A stretch of 17,481 nucleotides of DNA from DATBWZ01 sp036514535 (GCA_036514535.1 DATBWZ010000127.1:1-17481), one strand, 5' to 3'. Positions 1-8,003 are shown, numbered from the stretch's first letter. The notes: generated from the letters alone by a model not told the origin. Numbers and translations are program-made.

Positions 1-225
1 CCTATATATACTACTCTTTCCTGGAAGATTAATGTTGGCGGAAAACCAGTAGTTTCCATTCCTGCTTTTGTAATTATAGCCTTTGAACTTACGATTCTTT
101 TCGGAGCGCTTGCAACCTTCTTTGGATTTCTGTTATTCTCAAAACTTCCTGTTCTGAAGCAGATAATTGACCCGGTAGATTATGACAAACAGTTTGTGAT
201 CCTGGTTAAAAACGGGGAAAAGTAG
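1..225 (+). CDS. actD: Alternative complex III subunit ActD (DUF3341), C-terminal part
   Basis: Frame 1 is open from the first base to a TAG at 223-225, giving the last 74 residues of a protein whose start is outside the window. The segment has a Gly-Gly-Lys-Pro turn, a Ser-Ile-Pro-Ala-Phe motif, about 30 hydrophobic residues with Phe-Glu-Leu-Thr, and then a short charged tail with Asp-Pro-Val-Asp. This is the pattern I know from the membrane hairpin of ActD, a small membrane subunit of alternative complex III. That complex oxidises quinol and passes electrons to cytochrome c or directly to a terminal oxidase. The stop codon is followed at once by the ATG of the next gene, an ActF homologue, which supports the call and a shared operon. 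The rest of the operon (ActA-C) should lie to the left. The family call is from memory, without a profile search. Confidence 0.8.
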   Translation, partial: PIYTTLSWKINVGGKPVVSIPAFVIIAFELTILFGALATFFGFLLFSKLPVLKQIIDPVDYDKQFVILVKNGEK

Positions 226-1266
226 ATGGATCAGGGAAGAGTTAACACACGGAATGTCATCAGGATTTCAGCAATAATCGCAGGGATACTATTTATAACT
301 GAAAGCCTCTTCAGGCAAAGGGGCGATGGGTCGTTGCTGCTTACGCTTCTATTCTGGAAATCCTTAGTTGACGGGTGCATTGCCTTTGTTGCCGCTGCCG
401 AATTATCAAAGGGGAAATGGATCCTTCCTGTTAAAAATGCACTGCTTTCCTTTTATCCAATGCTTTTTGTGCTGTCTGTTTTTTTCATCTTTCTGCTTTT
501 TCAAGTGGATATTTATCCGTGGTATTCAGACGGCGGGGTGTGGTTCAATAAAAACTTCTTCGGAGCGCGCAATTTTATCATACTCTTGATTCTTTATGTC
601 GCGGGCAGAAAATTCGCAATAGAATCCCGTCGGGAAGGAAATAGAAAAAACTTCTACGCAGTCATATTCCTGTTTTTCTTTGTGGTTTCTCAGTCTATGG
701 TGGCATTTGACTGGGTTATGCCCCTGGAATATCCATGGTACAGCACACTCTTCGGCGGTTACCATTTTGTTGAATCGCTTTATTCGGGCATCGCAGTTGC
801 CGCCATACTCTGTTTCATAATTTCACGAAAGGCTGCCGGAAAAAACATCCAGCCGGTGGGAAGAACGCTCTTTGATACAGCAACCATGCTTTTCGGATTC
901 AGCCTGCTCTGGGCAGGACTCTTTTATTCCCAGTATCTCGTTATCTGGTACGGAAACCTGCCTGAAGAGATATCCTTTCTTGTAAAGAGGATTTCTCTGC
1001 CATACATGAGAACGCTATCGTATTCAATTTTGATAGAGCTTTTTGCCGTTCCCTTCTTAATCCTGCTGTCCAGAAGGGTCAAATCAAATCCCCCGCTCGT
1101 TTTTATTACAGCACTCGTAGTTCTCACGGGCATATTCACAGAGCGGCTCGTATATCTTCTTCCGGCAGTCTCTCTGGATCCATTGAGGCTGCTTATCCAA
1201 TTTGCCGGCATAGGCACTATTTCCATTTTGATCCACAAAAACAAAATCATTAATTCCTCTTCATAG
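226..1266 (+). CDS. actF: Alternative complex III integral membrane subunit ActF
   Basis: This is a 346-residue polytopic membrane protein with about ten hydrophobic segments. It is related to the NrfD-like membrane subunits of quinol:cytochrome c/acceptor oxidoreductases. The most telling stretch is around residues 150-185: Ser-Gln-Ser-Met-Val-Ala-Phe-Asp-Trp-Val-Met, then Pro-Trp-Tyr-Ser-Thr-Leu-Phe-Gly-Gly-Tyr, which matches the ActF signature as I know it. It starts directly after the actD stop codon, so the two are almost certainly co-transcribed and translationally coupled. ActF homologues I know are around 400 residues or more, so this one is on the short side. In the canonical order the monohaem cytochrome gene actE sits between actD and actF, and here there is no room for it. 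The act operon probably ends here, because the next gene is dprA. Confidence 0.8.
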   Translation: MDQGRVNTRNVIRISAIIAGILFITESLFRQRGDGSLLLTLLFWKSLVDGCIAFVAAAELSKGKWILPVKNALLSFYPMLFVLSVFFIFLLFQVDIYPWYSDGGVWFNKNFFGARNFIILLILYVAGRKFAIESRREGNRKNFYAVIFLFFFVVSQSMVAFDWVMPLEYPWYSTLFGGYHFVESLYSGIAVAAILCFIISRKAAGKNIQPVGRTLFDTATMLFGFSLLWAGLFYSQYLVIWYGNLPEEISFLVKRISLPYMRTLSYSILIELFAVPFLILLSRRVKSNPPLVFITALVVLTGIFTERLVYLLPAVSLDPLRLLIQFAGIGTISILIHKNKIINSSS

Positions 1267-1279
1267 AATTAAATATATC

Positions 1280-1308
1280 TTTACTCAAAAACCCTCAGGC
1301 ATTAGAAT
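1280..1308 (+). promoter_or_regulatory. Candidate sigma-70 promoter for dprA-topA
   Basis: A -35 like TTTACT (1280-1285) and a -10 like TAGAAT (1303-1308) are separated by 17 bases in the short gap between actF and dprA. The -10 matches consensus at five of six positions and the -35 at four. Transcription would begin near 1315, only a few bases before the candidate starts of dprA. The dprA start has no recognisable Shine-Dalgarno sequence, which fits a very short leader. Readthrough from actF is the alternative. Confidence 0.4.
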
Positions 1309-1317
1309 CAGTTCCTT

Positions 1318-2415
1318 GTGGTAATGGATGATTTGAAATATTGGCTCGCCTTTAATGAGATCACTGGACTTGGTCCAGTCAGAATAGCCAGACTGCTTGA
1401 AGCATTTAAAAGCCCTGCTGAGGTCTTCAGTTCCGGCAGAGATGAACTTATTTGTATGGGGGGACTTTCCCGTTTATTAGCAGAAATGATTAAAAAATTC
1501 AACGACTGGGCTAAAATAGAAAGGGAGATAAAATTCCTGGACAAGCATAATTTCGGGGTGGTCACAAGAGCGCAAAGAGAATATCCAGAAATGATCAAAA
1601 CCATATACGATCCGCCGGTCATATTCTACACAGCTGGCAATGTTGAATACCTGAACACAAAATGTATTGCAATGGTTGGCAGCAGGGAACCGACTCCATA
1701 CGGAAGGGAAGTAGCAAGAATGTTGGCAAAGGATCTCTGTGGCGCAGGATTAACAATAGTGAGCGGATTTGCAGCAGGAATAGATTCGGAAGCTCATTCA
1801 GCAACACTTGAAGCTGGGGGAAGAACAATCGCTGTATTCGGATGCGGCATAGATATCGTCTATCCTAAATTTAACAAAACCCTTTATAAACAGGTTTGTT
1901 CAGGGGGACTTGCTGTTTCGGAATTTTCGCCCGGCGTCAAGCCCCTGAGGGAGAATTTCCCAAAGCGGAACCGGATAATAAGCGGACTGAGTCTTGGGGT
2001 TGTCGTGATTGAAGCAGGCATTGACAGCGGCTCGCTCATTACAGCAGAATCTGCCATTGAACAGGGAAGGGAGATTTTTGCAATACCAGGAAGAGTTACA
2101 TCAGAAAAAAACTCGGGCTGCCATAAATTAATAAAATCCGGCGCAAAGCTTGTGGAGAACGCAGATGATATACTGGAGGAACTTGGAACATTCAGAAAAA
2201 ATTTGCCTAAAAAGAAAGTCCAGATAGAATTAAAAATGGATCCAGACGAAAAGAACGTCGTGGAAACATTAAAAGGCGGCAAGAAACAGATTGATATTAT
2301 AATAAGAGAATCCAATCTGCCCTCATCCAGCGTCACAAGCATCCTGACAAAACTGGAGATTGAGGGGGTTGTGACTCAGCACGCCGGAAAGATATTTGAA
2401 CTGAGGTGTACATAG
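1318..2415 (+). CDS. dprA: DNA processing protein DprA
   Basis: This is a 365-residue DprA/Smf family protein, which binds single-stranded DNA and loads RecA during natural transformation. The N-terminal part (about 1-100) is a SAM/HhH-like region with Gly-Leu-Gly-Pro. The central Rossmann-like DprA core (about 115-290) has Met-Val-Gly-Ser-Arg at 119-123, Ser-Gly-Phe-Ala-Ala-Gly-Ile-Asp at 149-156 and the Asn-Phe-Pro-Lys-Arg-Asn-Arg-Ile-Ile-Ser-Gly block at 213-223. Residues about 305-363 form a winged-helix (DML1-like) C-terminal domain. GTG at 1318 and ATG at 1324 are both possible starts, and an in-frame stop at 1303-1305 excludes anything further upstream. The stop abuts the ATG of topA, and dprA-topA is a widespread gene pair. 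The family also occurs in bacteria not known to be transformable, so its presence does not by itself prove competence. Confidence 0.95.
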   Translation: MVMDDLKYWLAFNEITGLGPVRIARLLEAFKSPAEVFSSGRDELICMGGLSRLLAEMIKKFNDWAKIEREIKFLDKHNFGVVTRAQREYPEMIKTIYDPPVIFYTAGNVEYLNTKCIAMVGSREPTPYGREVARMLAKDLCGAGLTIVSGFAAGIDSEAHSATLEAGGRTIAVFGCGIDIVYPKFNKTLYKQVCSGGLAVSEFSPGVKPLRENFPKRNRIISGLSLGVVVIEAGIDSGSLITAESAIEQGREIFAIPGRVTSEKNSGCHKLIKSGAKLVENADDILEELGTFRKNLPKKKVQIELKMDPDEKNVVETLKGGKKQIDIIIRESNLPSSSVTSILTKLEIEGVVTQHAGKIFELRCT

Positions 2416-4644
2416 ATGGCAAAAAATTTACTCATAGTTGAATCGCCTGCCAAGGTCAAAACCATCAAGAAATTCCTCGGCAAGGATTTTGAAATAAAGG
2501 CATCCATGGGGCATGTGAAGGATCTGCCTGGAAGCAAGCTGGGCGTTGACGTTGAGAATAACTTCACACCGACTTACATTGTCATTCCGCAGAAAAAGAA
2601 AGTCCTTTCGGAATTGAAAAAAAGCGCAGAAAAAGCAGAGAAGGTCTTTCTTGCTCCGGATCCTGACAGGGAGGGGGAAGCAATTGCCTGGCACGTAGCT
2701 GAGGAAATCAGAAAGCCAAAAATGGAGATATGGCGGGCAACATTTAATGAGATAACGAAAAAGGCGGTTCTTAATGCCATCAATAATCCAATGCCGCTGG
2801 ACGAAAAAAAATTCAATGCGCAGCAGGCAAGGAGAATACTGGACAGGCTCGTTGGATACAAAATCAGTCCGCTTCTCTGGCGGAAGGTAAAGATCGGATT
2901 AAGCGCCGGCAGAGTCCAGTCCGTTGCACTAAAGATTGTATGCGAACGGGAAAAGGAAATAAGGGAATTTAAAACAAAGGAATACTGGACCATAGAGGTC
3001 TTACTTGAAAAAGATGGCAAATCATTCTGGACAAAAGTCATCAAATTCAAAGGCAACAAATTAGAAATAAACACAAAAGATGACACCGAGAAAATCGCAA
3101 AAGAAATAAAGAACGGGAAATTTATAGTTGAAAATGTCCAGACCAGGGAGAGGCGGAAGAATCCCTCGGCGCCTTTTATCACAAGCCTTCTCCAGCAGGA
3201 TGCATCCGGAAGGCTGCGGTTCTCCCCCAAAAAAACCATGCTGCTGGCCCAGAAACTGTATGAGGGAGTTGATATTGGAGAAGAGGGATCTGTTGCGCTC
3301 ATAACCTACATGAGAACAGATTCATATAGAGTCTCTCACGAGGCAATTAACTCGGTCAGGCAATATATTGATAAAAAATACGGCACACAATACCTGCCGC
3401 AATCACCTAATACATACAAAGCCCGTTCAAGCGCACAGGAAGCCCATGAAGCAATCAGACCTGTATCTATGGATTACCCGCCTGAAAAGGTTAAAGAATA
3501 TCTGGATAAAGACGGCTTTGCCCTTTACGAACTTATATGGAACAGATTTGTCGCCTCACAGATGCAGCCAGCCCTTTACGATCAGACTTCAATAGATATA
3601 TCGGCTGGGAATTACCTTTTAAGAGCGACGGGCTCAGTCCTTAAGTTCCAGGGGTTTCTTGCAGTATATTCTGAGTTAGAAGAGAAGGAGAGCGAAACAA
3701 AGGAAGACGAAAAAGCGGTCTCCTTTCCTCAAATGAAAAAGACGGATGAACTTTCCTTCAGGGACATTAAGAATGAACAGCACTTTACGCAGCCTCCGCC
3801 ACGCTACACAGAAGCGATGCTTGTCAAAGAACTGGAGGAGAAAGGCATTGGCAGGCCATCAACCTACGCTGCCATTGTAAGCACAATACAGGAGAGAAAG
3901 TATGCGGAGAAGCAGAACGGCAGGCTCGCGCCGACAACCCTGGGGTTTGCAGTAAACCAATTGCTTATTGAAAACTTTCCCGATCTTATCAATGTTGAGT
4001 TTACCGCAGGAATGGAGGAAGGACTTGACAATGTTGAAGATGGGAAAATTGATTGGCTCTCTCTCCTGAATAATTTTTATACCCCTTTTAAAACAGACCT
4101 TGAAAACGCCACAGCAAACATGCGAAGTCTAAAAGCAGAGGGCGTTCCAACTAATATAAAATGCGAAAAATGCGGCGGCACTATGGTCATCAGATGGGGC
4201 AAAAATGGGGAATTCCTCGCATGCTCAAAGTTCCCCGACTGCAAAAACACAATGAACTTTACTACTGATGAAAACGGCAATATAGTTCCGGAAAAAGATA
4301 AAAGCACAGACATGAAATGTGACAAATGCGGAAAGCCAATGGTGCTAAAATCAGGACGGTTCGGGAAATTTCTTGCCTGCAGCGGTTATCCGGAATGCAA
4401 AAATATCAAATCTATAACTTCAGGGGTAAAATGCCCTGAATGCGGAGGAGATCTGCTGCAAAGAAAAGGCAAAAGAGGCATGAGTTTTTATGGATGTTCC
4501 AAATACCCTGATTGCAAATTCACAATAAAATCAATGCCCATTCCTGAAAAATGTCCTGTATGCGGCTATCCGTTCCTGATAAAAGCGGGAAAAAGTCAGA
4601 AGAACATCTGTCCAAAAAAAGATTGCACTTACGGAAAGGATTAA
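2416..4644 (+). CDS. topA: DNA topoisomerase I (type IA)
   Basis: This 742-residue type IA topoisomerase relaxes negative supercoils by cutting one strand and forming a 5'-phosphotyrosine link. The Toprim domain has Glu9 in Ile-Val-Glu-Ser-Pro-Ala-Lys and the metal-binding Asp-Pro-Asp-Arg-Glu-Gly-Glu motif at 82-88. The catalytic tyrosine is Tyr298 in Ile-Thr-Tyr-Met-Arg-Thr-Asp-Ser. The C-terminus carries four Cys4 zinc-finger repeats, beginning near residues 583, 635, 673 and 713, which bind DNA. The first three have the usual Cys-x2-Cys ... Cys-Ser-x-(Phe/Tyr)-Pro-(Asp/Glu)-Cys form. The last is divergent, ending Cys-Pro-Lys-Lys-Asp-Cys. The length is normal for the family. A GAGGTG at 2402-2407, inside the end of dprA, can serve as its Shine-Dalgarno sequence. 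Confidence 0.98.
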   Translation: MAKNLLIVESPAKVKTIKKFLGKDFEIKASMGHVKDLPGSKLGVDVENNFTPTYIVIPQKKKVLSELKKSAEKAEKVFLAPDPDREGEAIAWHVAEEIRKPKMEIWRATFNEITKKAVLNAINNPMPLDEKKFNAQQARRILDRLVGYKISPLLWRKVKIGLSAGRVQSVALKIVCEREKEIREFKTKEYWTIEVLLEKDGKSFWTKVIKFKGNKLEINTKDDTEKIAKEIKNGKFIVENVQTRERRKNPSAPFITSLLQQDASGRLRFSPKKTMLLAQKLYEGVDIGEEGSVALITYMRTDSYRVSHEAINSVRQYIDKKYGTQYLPQSPNTYKARSSAQEAHEAIRPVSMDYPPEKVKEYLDKDGFALYELIWNRFVASQMQPALYDQTSIDISAGNYLLRATGSVLKFQGFLAVYSELEEKESETKEDEKAVSFPQMKKTDELSFRDIKNEQHFTQPPPRYTEAMLVKELEEKGIGRPSTYAAIVSTIQERKYAEKQNGRLAPTTLGFAVNQLLIENFPDLINVEFTAGMEEGLDNVEDGKIDWLSLLNNFYTPFKTDLENATANMRSLKAEGVPTNIKCEKCGGTMVIRWGKNGEFLACSKFPDCKNTMNFTTDENGNIVPEKDKSTDMKCDKCGKPMVLKSGRFGKFLACSGYPECKNIKSITSGVKCPECGGDLLQRKGKRGMSFYGCSKYPDCKFTIKSMPIPEKCPVCGYPFLIKAGKSQKNICPKKDCTYGKD

Positions 4645-4650
4645 AAACAT

Positions 4651-4678
4651 TTGAAATTATATTGTGTTATGCTATATT
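4651..4678 (+). promoter_or_regulatory. Candidate sigma-70 promoter for the receiver-Fis/ZIP/purC operon
   Basis: TTGAAA at 4651-4656 and TATATT at 4673-4678 are 16 bases apart, in the 66-base gap after topA. Each hexamer matches consensus at five of six positions. The predicted start of transcription is near 4685, leaving a leader of about 25 bases that carries a GGAG element before the GTG at 4711. Confidence 0.55.
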
Positions 4679-4710
4679 CTTTCTATCGTTAATTTGCCGG
4701 AGAAATTATA

Positions 4711-5391
4711 GTGTTATCAAATCTAATTCTTATATTTTCAAATGATTCATCTCTGAGTAACCAGTTAAAAAGAGCAGCAAGAAAATCTCACTTTTATGTA
4801 AAAATTATTGATTCGGCCGAAGATTTATTTAAGATCGTAAAAAAGAAAAATTTCCTCTCCATTTTTATTGATTACAAGGCTATTAACAATTCTCTGGATT
4901 TTACCCCTGACAAACTGCTTTCTATTTCTTCTGAATCGCTTATTCATATTGTAATATCCACACATAAGATAGAAGAAGCAATAACCACATTCCGGGGAAA
5001 GCCTTTTGATTTACTCAAAAAACCACTCAACCCGCTGGAAACCGAGAGGGCAATGTTAAGACTGAGATGGATAAAGAACCTTTTCAACAAAACCACAAGG
5101 GGATTACTTAACGGGAACAGTATTGAATCTGTTCCTTACAAAGACGGGCGCAGGATTGATAACGTTGCCCTTGAAGAACTTGTTGAATTAAAATTGAAGC
5201 AGATAATTAAAAAACTAAATCTTGACACATTGAAGGGCCTCTACAAGATATTTCTTGAACAGGTTGAAAAACCGCTTTTCAAAACTATCATGGATAACAC
5301 CGGTTTCAACCAGATAAAGACAGCGAAAATCCTTGGCATTAACAGAAATACTCTGCGAAAAAAAATTAAAGAATACGGGATAAAAGTATAA
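4711..5391 (+). CDS. Response regulator: receiver domain fused to a Fis-type DNA-binding domain
   Basis: This is a 226-residue two-domain regulator. Residues 1 to about 115 follow a receiver fold. They have Asn11-Asp12 after the first strand, Asp54 at the phospho-acceptor position in Phe-Ile-Asp-Tyr, Ser83/Thr84 at the switch position, and Lys103-Lys104-Pro105 after the fifth strand. Residues about 155-226 resemble the whole Fis protein, not only its helix-turn-helix. They include Leu-Tyr-x3-Leu-x2-Val-Glu-(Lys)-Pro-Leu (about 177-189), then Asn-Gln-x2-Thr-Ala-x2-Leu-Gly-Ile-Asn-Arg-Asn-Thr-Leu-Arg-Lys-Lys (200-218). The architecture recalls RegA/PrrA-type regulators and lacks the AAA+ domain of NtrC proteins, so it is not a sigma-54 activator. 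The start is GTG, with GGAG about nine bases upstream. The TAA abuts the ATG of the ZIP gene. No partner histidine kinase is in the window. Confidence 0.82.
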   Translation: MLSNLILIFSNDSSLSNQLKRAARKSHFYVKIIDSAEDLFKIVKKKNFLSIFIDYKAINNSLDFTPDKLLSISSESLIHIVISTHKIEEAITTFRGKPFDLLKKPLNPLETERAMLRLRWIKNLFNKTTRGLLNGNSIESVPYKDGRRIDNVALEELVELKLKQIIKKLNLDTLKGLYKIFLEQVEKPLFKTIMDNTGFNQIKTAKILGINRNTLRKKIKEYGIKV

Positions 5392-6108
5392 ATGGAAGCG
5401 AATCTCTATCTTTTGATAATTGTTCTGACTGCGCTCCTGGGCACAAGTATTCCATTCCTAATCAAGCCATCGGGACAGGGATTCCTCATCTTTCTATATC
5501 TGAGCGGAGGGGTACTCTTAGGCGTGGCATTTTTCCATATGTTGCCCGAATCAATAGAGATAACAGGGCCAAAAGCCTCATATTTCATATTACTGGGAAT
5601 TTTGCTTCTTTTCGGAATAGAAAGGTTCGCGACCATTCATCCCTGTGAACTTGAAGAATGCGAAGAACATACCATCGGCATACCAGCCTTTATCGGCTTC
5701 TCTTTACATAATTTTATGGACGGTATTGCCCTGGGCGCAAGCATGCATGTCATAGATCTTACATTTATGATCTTCTTTGCAATAATGCTCCATAAGTTTC
5801 CCATGTCCTTTGCTCTTACGACATTCCTCCTTAAGGAAGGCTTCAAACGGCACACCGCTATGTTTATGAATATTGCCTTTGTATCAATGATTCCGCTCGG
5901 GACATATTTTGCATACAGATTCCTGCCAGATTCTAAACCTGAATTAATCGCATACGCACTTGCATTCTCAGCCGGTTCATTCATCTACATCTCCCTCGGG
6001 GATATTGTCCCTGGTCTTCACAGACCCAATCAGCCCAAATTACTCAGCACGTTATCGCTGTTACTTGGAATTTCCATCATGTCTGTTTCAAAATTAATAT
6101 ATAAATAA
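5392..6108 (+). CDS. ZIP-family metal transporter
   Basis: This 238-residue membrane protein has about eight hydrophobic segments, as expected for the ZIP family, which moves Zn2+ or other divalent metals into the cytoplasm. A short cytoplasmic-type loop around residues 82-93 is rich in His, Cys and Glu and may bind metal. The fourth segment carries the ZIP signature His106-Asn-Phe-Met-Asp110-Gly. The fifth carries His134-Lys-Phe-Pro137-Met-Ser, whereas many ZIPs have His-Glu-x-Pro-His-Glu. The second metal site therefore looks reduced. The gene begins immediately after the receiver-Fis gene, suggesting coupled translation, and lies 16 bases upstream of purC. The substrate cannot be read from the sequence. 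Confidence 0.88.
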   Translation: MEANLYLLIIVLTALLGTSIPFLIKPSGQGFLIFLYLSGGVLLGVAFFHMLPESIEITGPKASYFILLGILLLFGIERFATIHPCELEECEEHTIGIPAFIGFSLHNFMDGIALGASMHVIDLTFMIFFAIMLHKFPMSFALTTFLLKEGFKRHTAMFMNIAFVSMIPLGTYFAYRFLPDSKPELIAYALAFSAGSFIYISLGDIVPGLHRPNQPKLLSTLSLLLGISIMSVSKLIYK

Positions 6109-6124
6109 CAAATGGAGGGGAAGT

Positions 6125-7021
6125 ATGAAAAACGAAGTTTTATTGCAGTCAAATCTCCGCGGTATAAAAATGCCGAAACATGGAAAGGTGCGGGATATCT
6201 ATGAGTTAGAAGATAAACTGCTGATAATCGCAACGGACAGAATCTCTGCATTTGATGTAATTCTACCGAACGGAATTCCCCAAAAAGGGAGCGTATTAAC
6301 TCAATTGTCAAAATTCTGGTTTGACAAATTTAAAAATATAGTCAGAAATCATCTTATATCCACAGATATATCAGACCTCCCGGATCGTCTTAAAAAAGAG
6401 GGAGAAAAAATGGCAGGAAGATTTATGCTTGTCAGGAAGGCAGAACCACTCCCAGTTGAATGCGTAGTCCGTGGATACCTTTCCGGGTCCGGATGGAGCG
6501 ACTACAAAGAAACGGGTACGGTTTGTGGCATAAAACTCCCACCCGGATTGAAGGAGTCCGACAGGCTAAAGGAACCAATTTTTACACCAGCAACAAAAGC
6601 CGATCTCGGTGCCCATGACGAAAACATAGGTTTCAATTCGGTGAAAAAAAACGTTGGAGAAAAGACTGCGGAAAAGATAAAGGAACTAAGCATGAAAATA
6701 TATTCCGAAGCAAGGGAATATGCTGAAAACAGGGGAATAATAATCGCCGACACAAAGTTTGAATTTGGGATTGTGGATGGAGAAATTATTCTCATTGATG
6801 AGGCGCTGACTCCTGATTCCTCCAGATTTTGGCCTATGGATGAATACAAGCCCGGAGGAGCACAGAAGAGTTTTGATAAACAGTTCGTAAGGGACTACCT
6901 TATCAGCATAAACTTTAACAGAAAACCTCCTGCACCCGAATTACCTCCGGATATAGTCCAAAAAACAATGGAGAAGTACCTTGAAGCATACAGAAGGCTG
7001 ACCGGAAGCAATCTATTATAA
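6125..7021 (+). CDS. purC: Phosphoribosylaminoimidazole-succinocarboxamide synthase (SAICAR synthetase)
   Basis: This is a 298-residue enzyme of de novo purine synthesis. It joins aspartate to CAIR with ATP to give SAICAR in the cytoplasm. Visible family marks are Gly-Lys-Val-Arg-Asp-Ile-Tyr (20-26), Thr-Asp-Arg-Ile-Ser-Ala-Phe-Asp (37-44), Glu-Cys-Val-Val-Arg-Gly-Tyr-Leu-Ser-Gly-Ser (112-122), Pro-Ile-Phe-Thr-Pro-Ala-Thr-Lys (151-158) followed by Ala-His-Asp-Glu (163-166), and a late Asp-Glu-x3-Thr-Pro-Asp-Ser-Ser-Arg-Phe-Trp motif. The length matches the longer PurC subfamily of about 300 residues, not the roughly 240-residue form of E. coli. A strong GGAGGGG precedes the ATG. No other purine gene lies next to it, so it is an isolated pathway gene at the end of a short operon. 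Confidence 0.97.
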   Translation: MKNEVLLQSNLRGIKMPKHGKVRDIYELEDKLLIIATDRISAFDVILPNGIPQKGSVLTQLSKFWFDKFKNIVRNHLISTDISDLPDRLKKEGEKMAGRFMLVRKAEPLPVECVVRGYLSGSGWSDYKETGTVCGIKLPPGLKESDRLKEPIFTPATKADLGAHDENIGFNSVKKNVGEKTAEKIKELSMKIYSEAREYAENRGIIIADTKFEFGIVDGEIILIDEALTPDSSRFWPMDEYKPGGAQKSFDKQFVRDYLISINFNRKPPAPELPPDIVQKTMEKYLEAYRRLTGSNLL

Positions 7022-7146
7022 TAATTTATTCTACAGAGGCTAATTTATTAAAAAATAAGTAGTTTTTAGACGATCTGGCACCACTACACCCAAAATCTGC
7101 GCAATTATTTACTAATCCTCACGATAAATAATATAGGAGGTGCAAT

Positions 7147-7572
7147 ATGACTGAAAGGATAAAACCTGCAATACCAGGAATTTCCTATTCTTACAGCAAG
7201 GTTGCCGGCACGGAAAGAAAGGACAGAAAGTCAACCTTTCAAAAGGCAATTGACGGCGGCAAAGCAACGCTTTCAGCCACAGCGGGGGCTGTTCTTCCTG
7301 CAATCGCACTGAGTGCTCCGCCCACAGTGGGGGGAGCAGTGCTCACAGCATTCGTTGCAGGTTCAAGTAAACTCGGAGAAAAAAAGGAACAGATGCTCAG
7401 CGAGACTGGATTTTCAACTGGGAATAATATCACCTGGCAGGATAAGGGCATGCAGTATCTAATGATGCAGATGGAAATACAGGATGAAACAAGGAGGTTT
7501 ACCACGCTCTCAAATATTATAAAGGCACGGCACGATGCCGCCATGAGCGCAATAAGAAACCTGAGGGCATGA
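7147..7572 (+). CDS. Hypothetical protein with Ala/Gly-rich hydrophobic middle and C-terminal helix
   Basis: I do not recognise this 141-residue protein with confidence. The N-terminal 40 residues are polar and basic with no signal peptide. Residues about 41-74 are rich in Ala, Gly, Val and Pro and could insert in a membrane or pack in an oligomer. Residues about 97-141 look like one long amphipathic helix with Met, Gln, Ile and Arg. A small protein with an amphipathic C-terminal helix, next to a small TPR protein, is loosely reminiscent of exported rod or needle subunits of type III-type systems and their chaperones, but this is only an impression. A near-perfect AGGAGGTG (7135-7142) sits just before the ATG, suggesting high expression. 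The stop overlaps the start of the next gene by four bases (ATGA). The 125-base gap upstream shows no convincing promoter or terminator, only a repeated nine-base TAATTTATT at 7022-7030 and 7041-7049. Confidence 0.75.
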   Translation: MTERIKPAIPGISYSYSKVAGTERKDRKSTFQKAIDGGKATLSATAGAVLPAIALSAPPTVGGAVLTAFVAGSSKLGEKKEQMLSETGFSTGNNITWQDKGMQYLMMQMEIQDETRRFTTLSNIIKARHDAAMSAIRNLRA

Positions 7573-7979
7573 GGCTTAGATTAAAACTTGGTTTATCAGA
7601 AGAAGCCATGAGTATTTTTCTTGAAGCTGGGTTTATCCTGTTTTCTGCCGGCAGACTGGATGAGGCTTTGGATATATTTACGGGATGTATTGAACTCCTC
7701 CCGGAATCGGAAATCCCGCTGATAGGGATTGCAAGATGTTATATGGCAACCGGAAATACCTATAGGGCTATGTTATGGACGGAGAGAGCGATTAACAGTA
7801 GACACAGAAGCCGATTCGCCGCATTTACCCTGGCGGAGATTTATTTAATTCATGGAGAAAGAGAAAAAGCTCAGCATATCCTTGAGGCCTTTACAGACAG
7901 CGCGCTCAAAAAGCCTTTTGTTATCTGGAGGCAGAAACTTTTAACCATGCTAAATAAAACAAAAAATAGACATGGATAA
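7569..7979 (+). CDS. Small TPR protein
   Basis: This 136-residue helical protein has about three tetratricopeptide repeats, at roughly residues 14-47, 48-81 and 82-115. Each has the expected small and aromatic residues, for example Ala-Gly-Arg-Leu-Asp-Glu-Ala-Leu-Asp-Ile-Phe in the first and Gly-Glu-Arg-Glu-Lys-Ala in the third. There is no signal peptide or membrane segment, so it should be a cytoplasmic adaptor or chaperone. It overlaps the preceding gene by four bases (ATGA) and uses a GAGG just before its ATG, so the two products are probably made together and may bind each other. The size is in the range of small TPR chaperones of secretion systems, but the repeats alone do not fix a function. 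Confidence 0.8.
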   Translation: MRLRLKLGLSEEAMSIFLEAGFILFSAGRLDEALDIFTGCIELLPESEIPLIGIARCYMATGNTYRAMLWTERAINSRHRSRFAAFTLAEIYLIHGEREKAQHILEAFTDSALKKPFVIWRQKLLTMLNKTKNRHG

Positions 7980-8003
7980 ATTATTGATATAAAATAAATT
8001 AAA

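Noticed and set aside
4162..4644. Repeated Cys motifs at the end of topA as a separate zinc-finger gene or fusion
   Set aside because: Multiple C-terminal Cys4 fingers are normal for bacterial topoisomerase I and the frame is continuous.
4551..4745. 64-residue + strand frame overlapping the end of topA and the next promoter
   Set aside because: It overlaps the fourth zinc finger of TopA out of frame and the start of the receiver-Fis gene; no family pattern.
7022..7049. Direct repeat TAATTTATT twice after purC
   Set aside because: Only two short AT-only copies, expected by chance in AT-rich intergenic DNA; not a terminator.
7062..7095. TGGCAC near 7076 resembling the -24 half of a sigma-54 promoter upstream of the 7147 gene
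   Set aside because: The -12 half (TTGC) is missing at the required distance, and the regulator in the window lacks the AAA+ domain needed for sigma-54.
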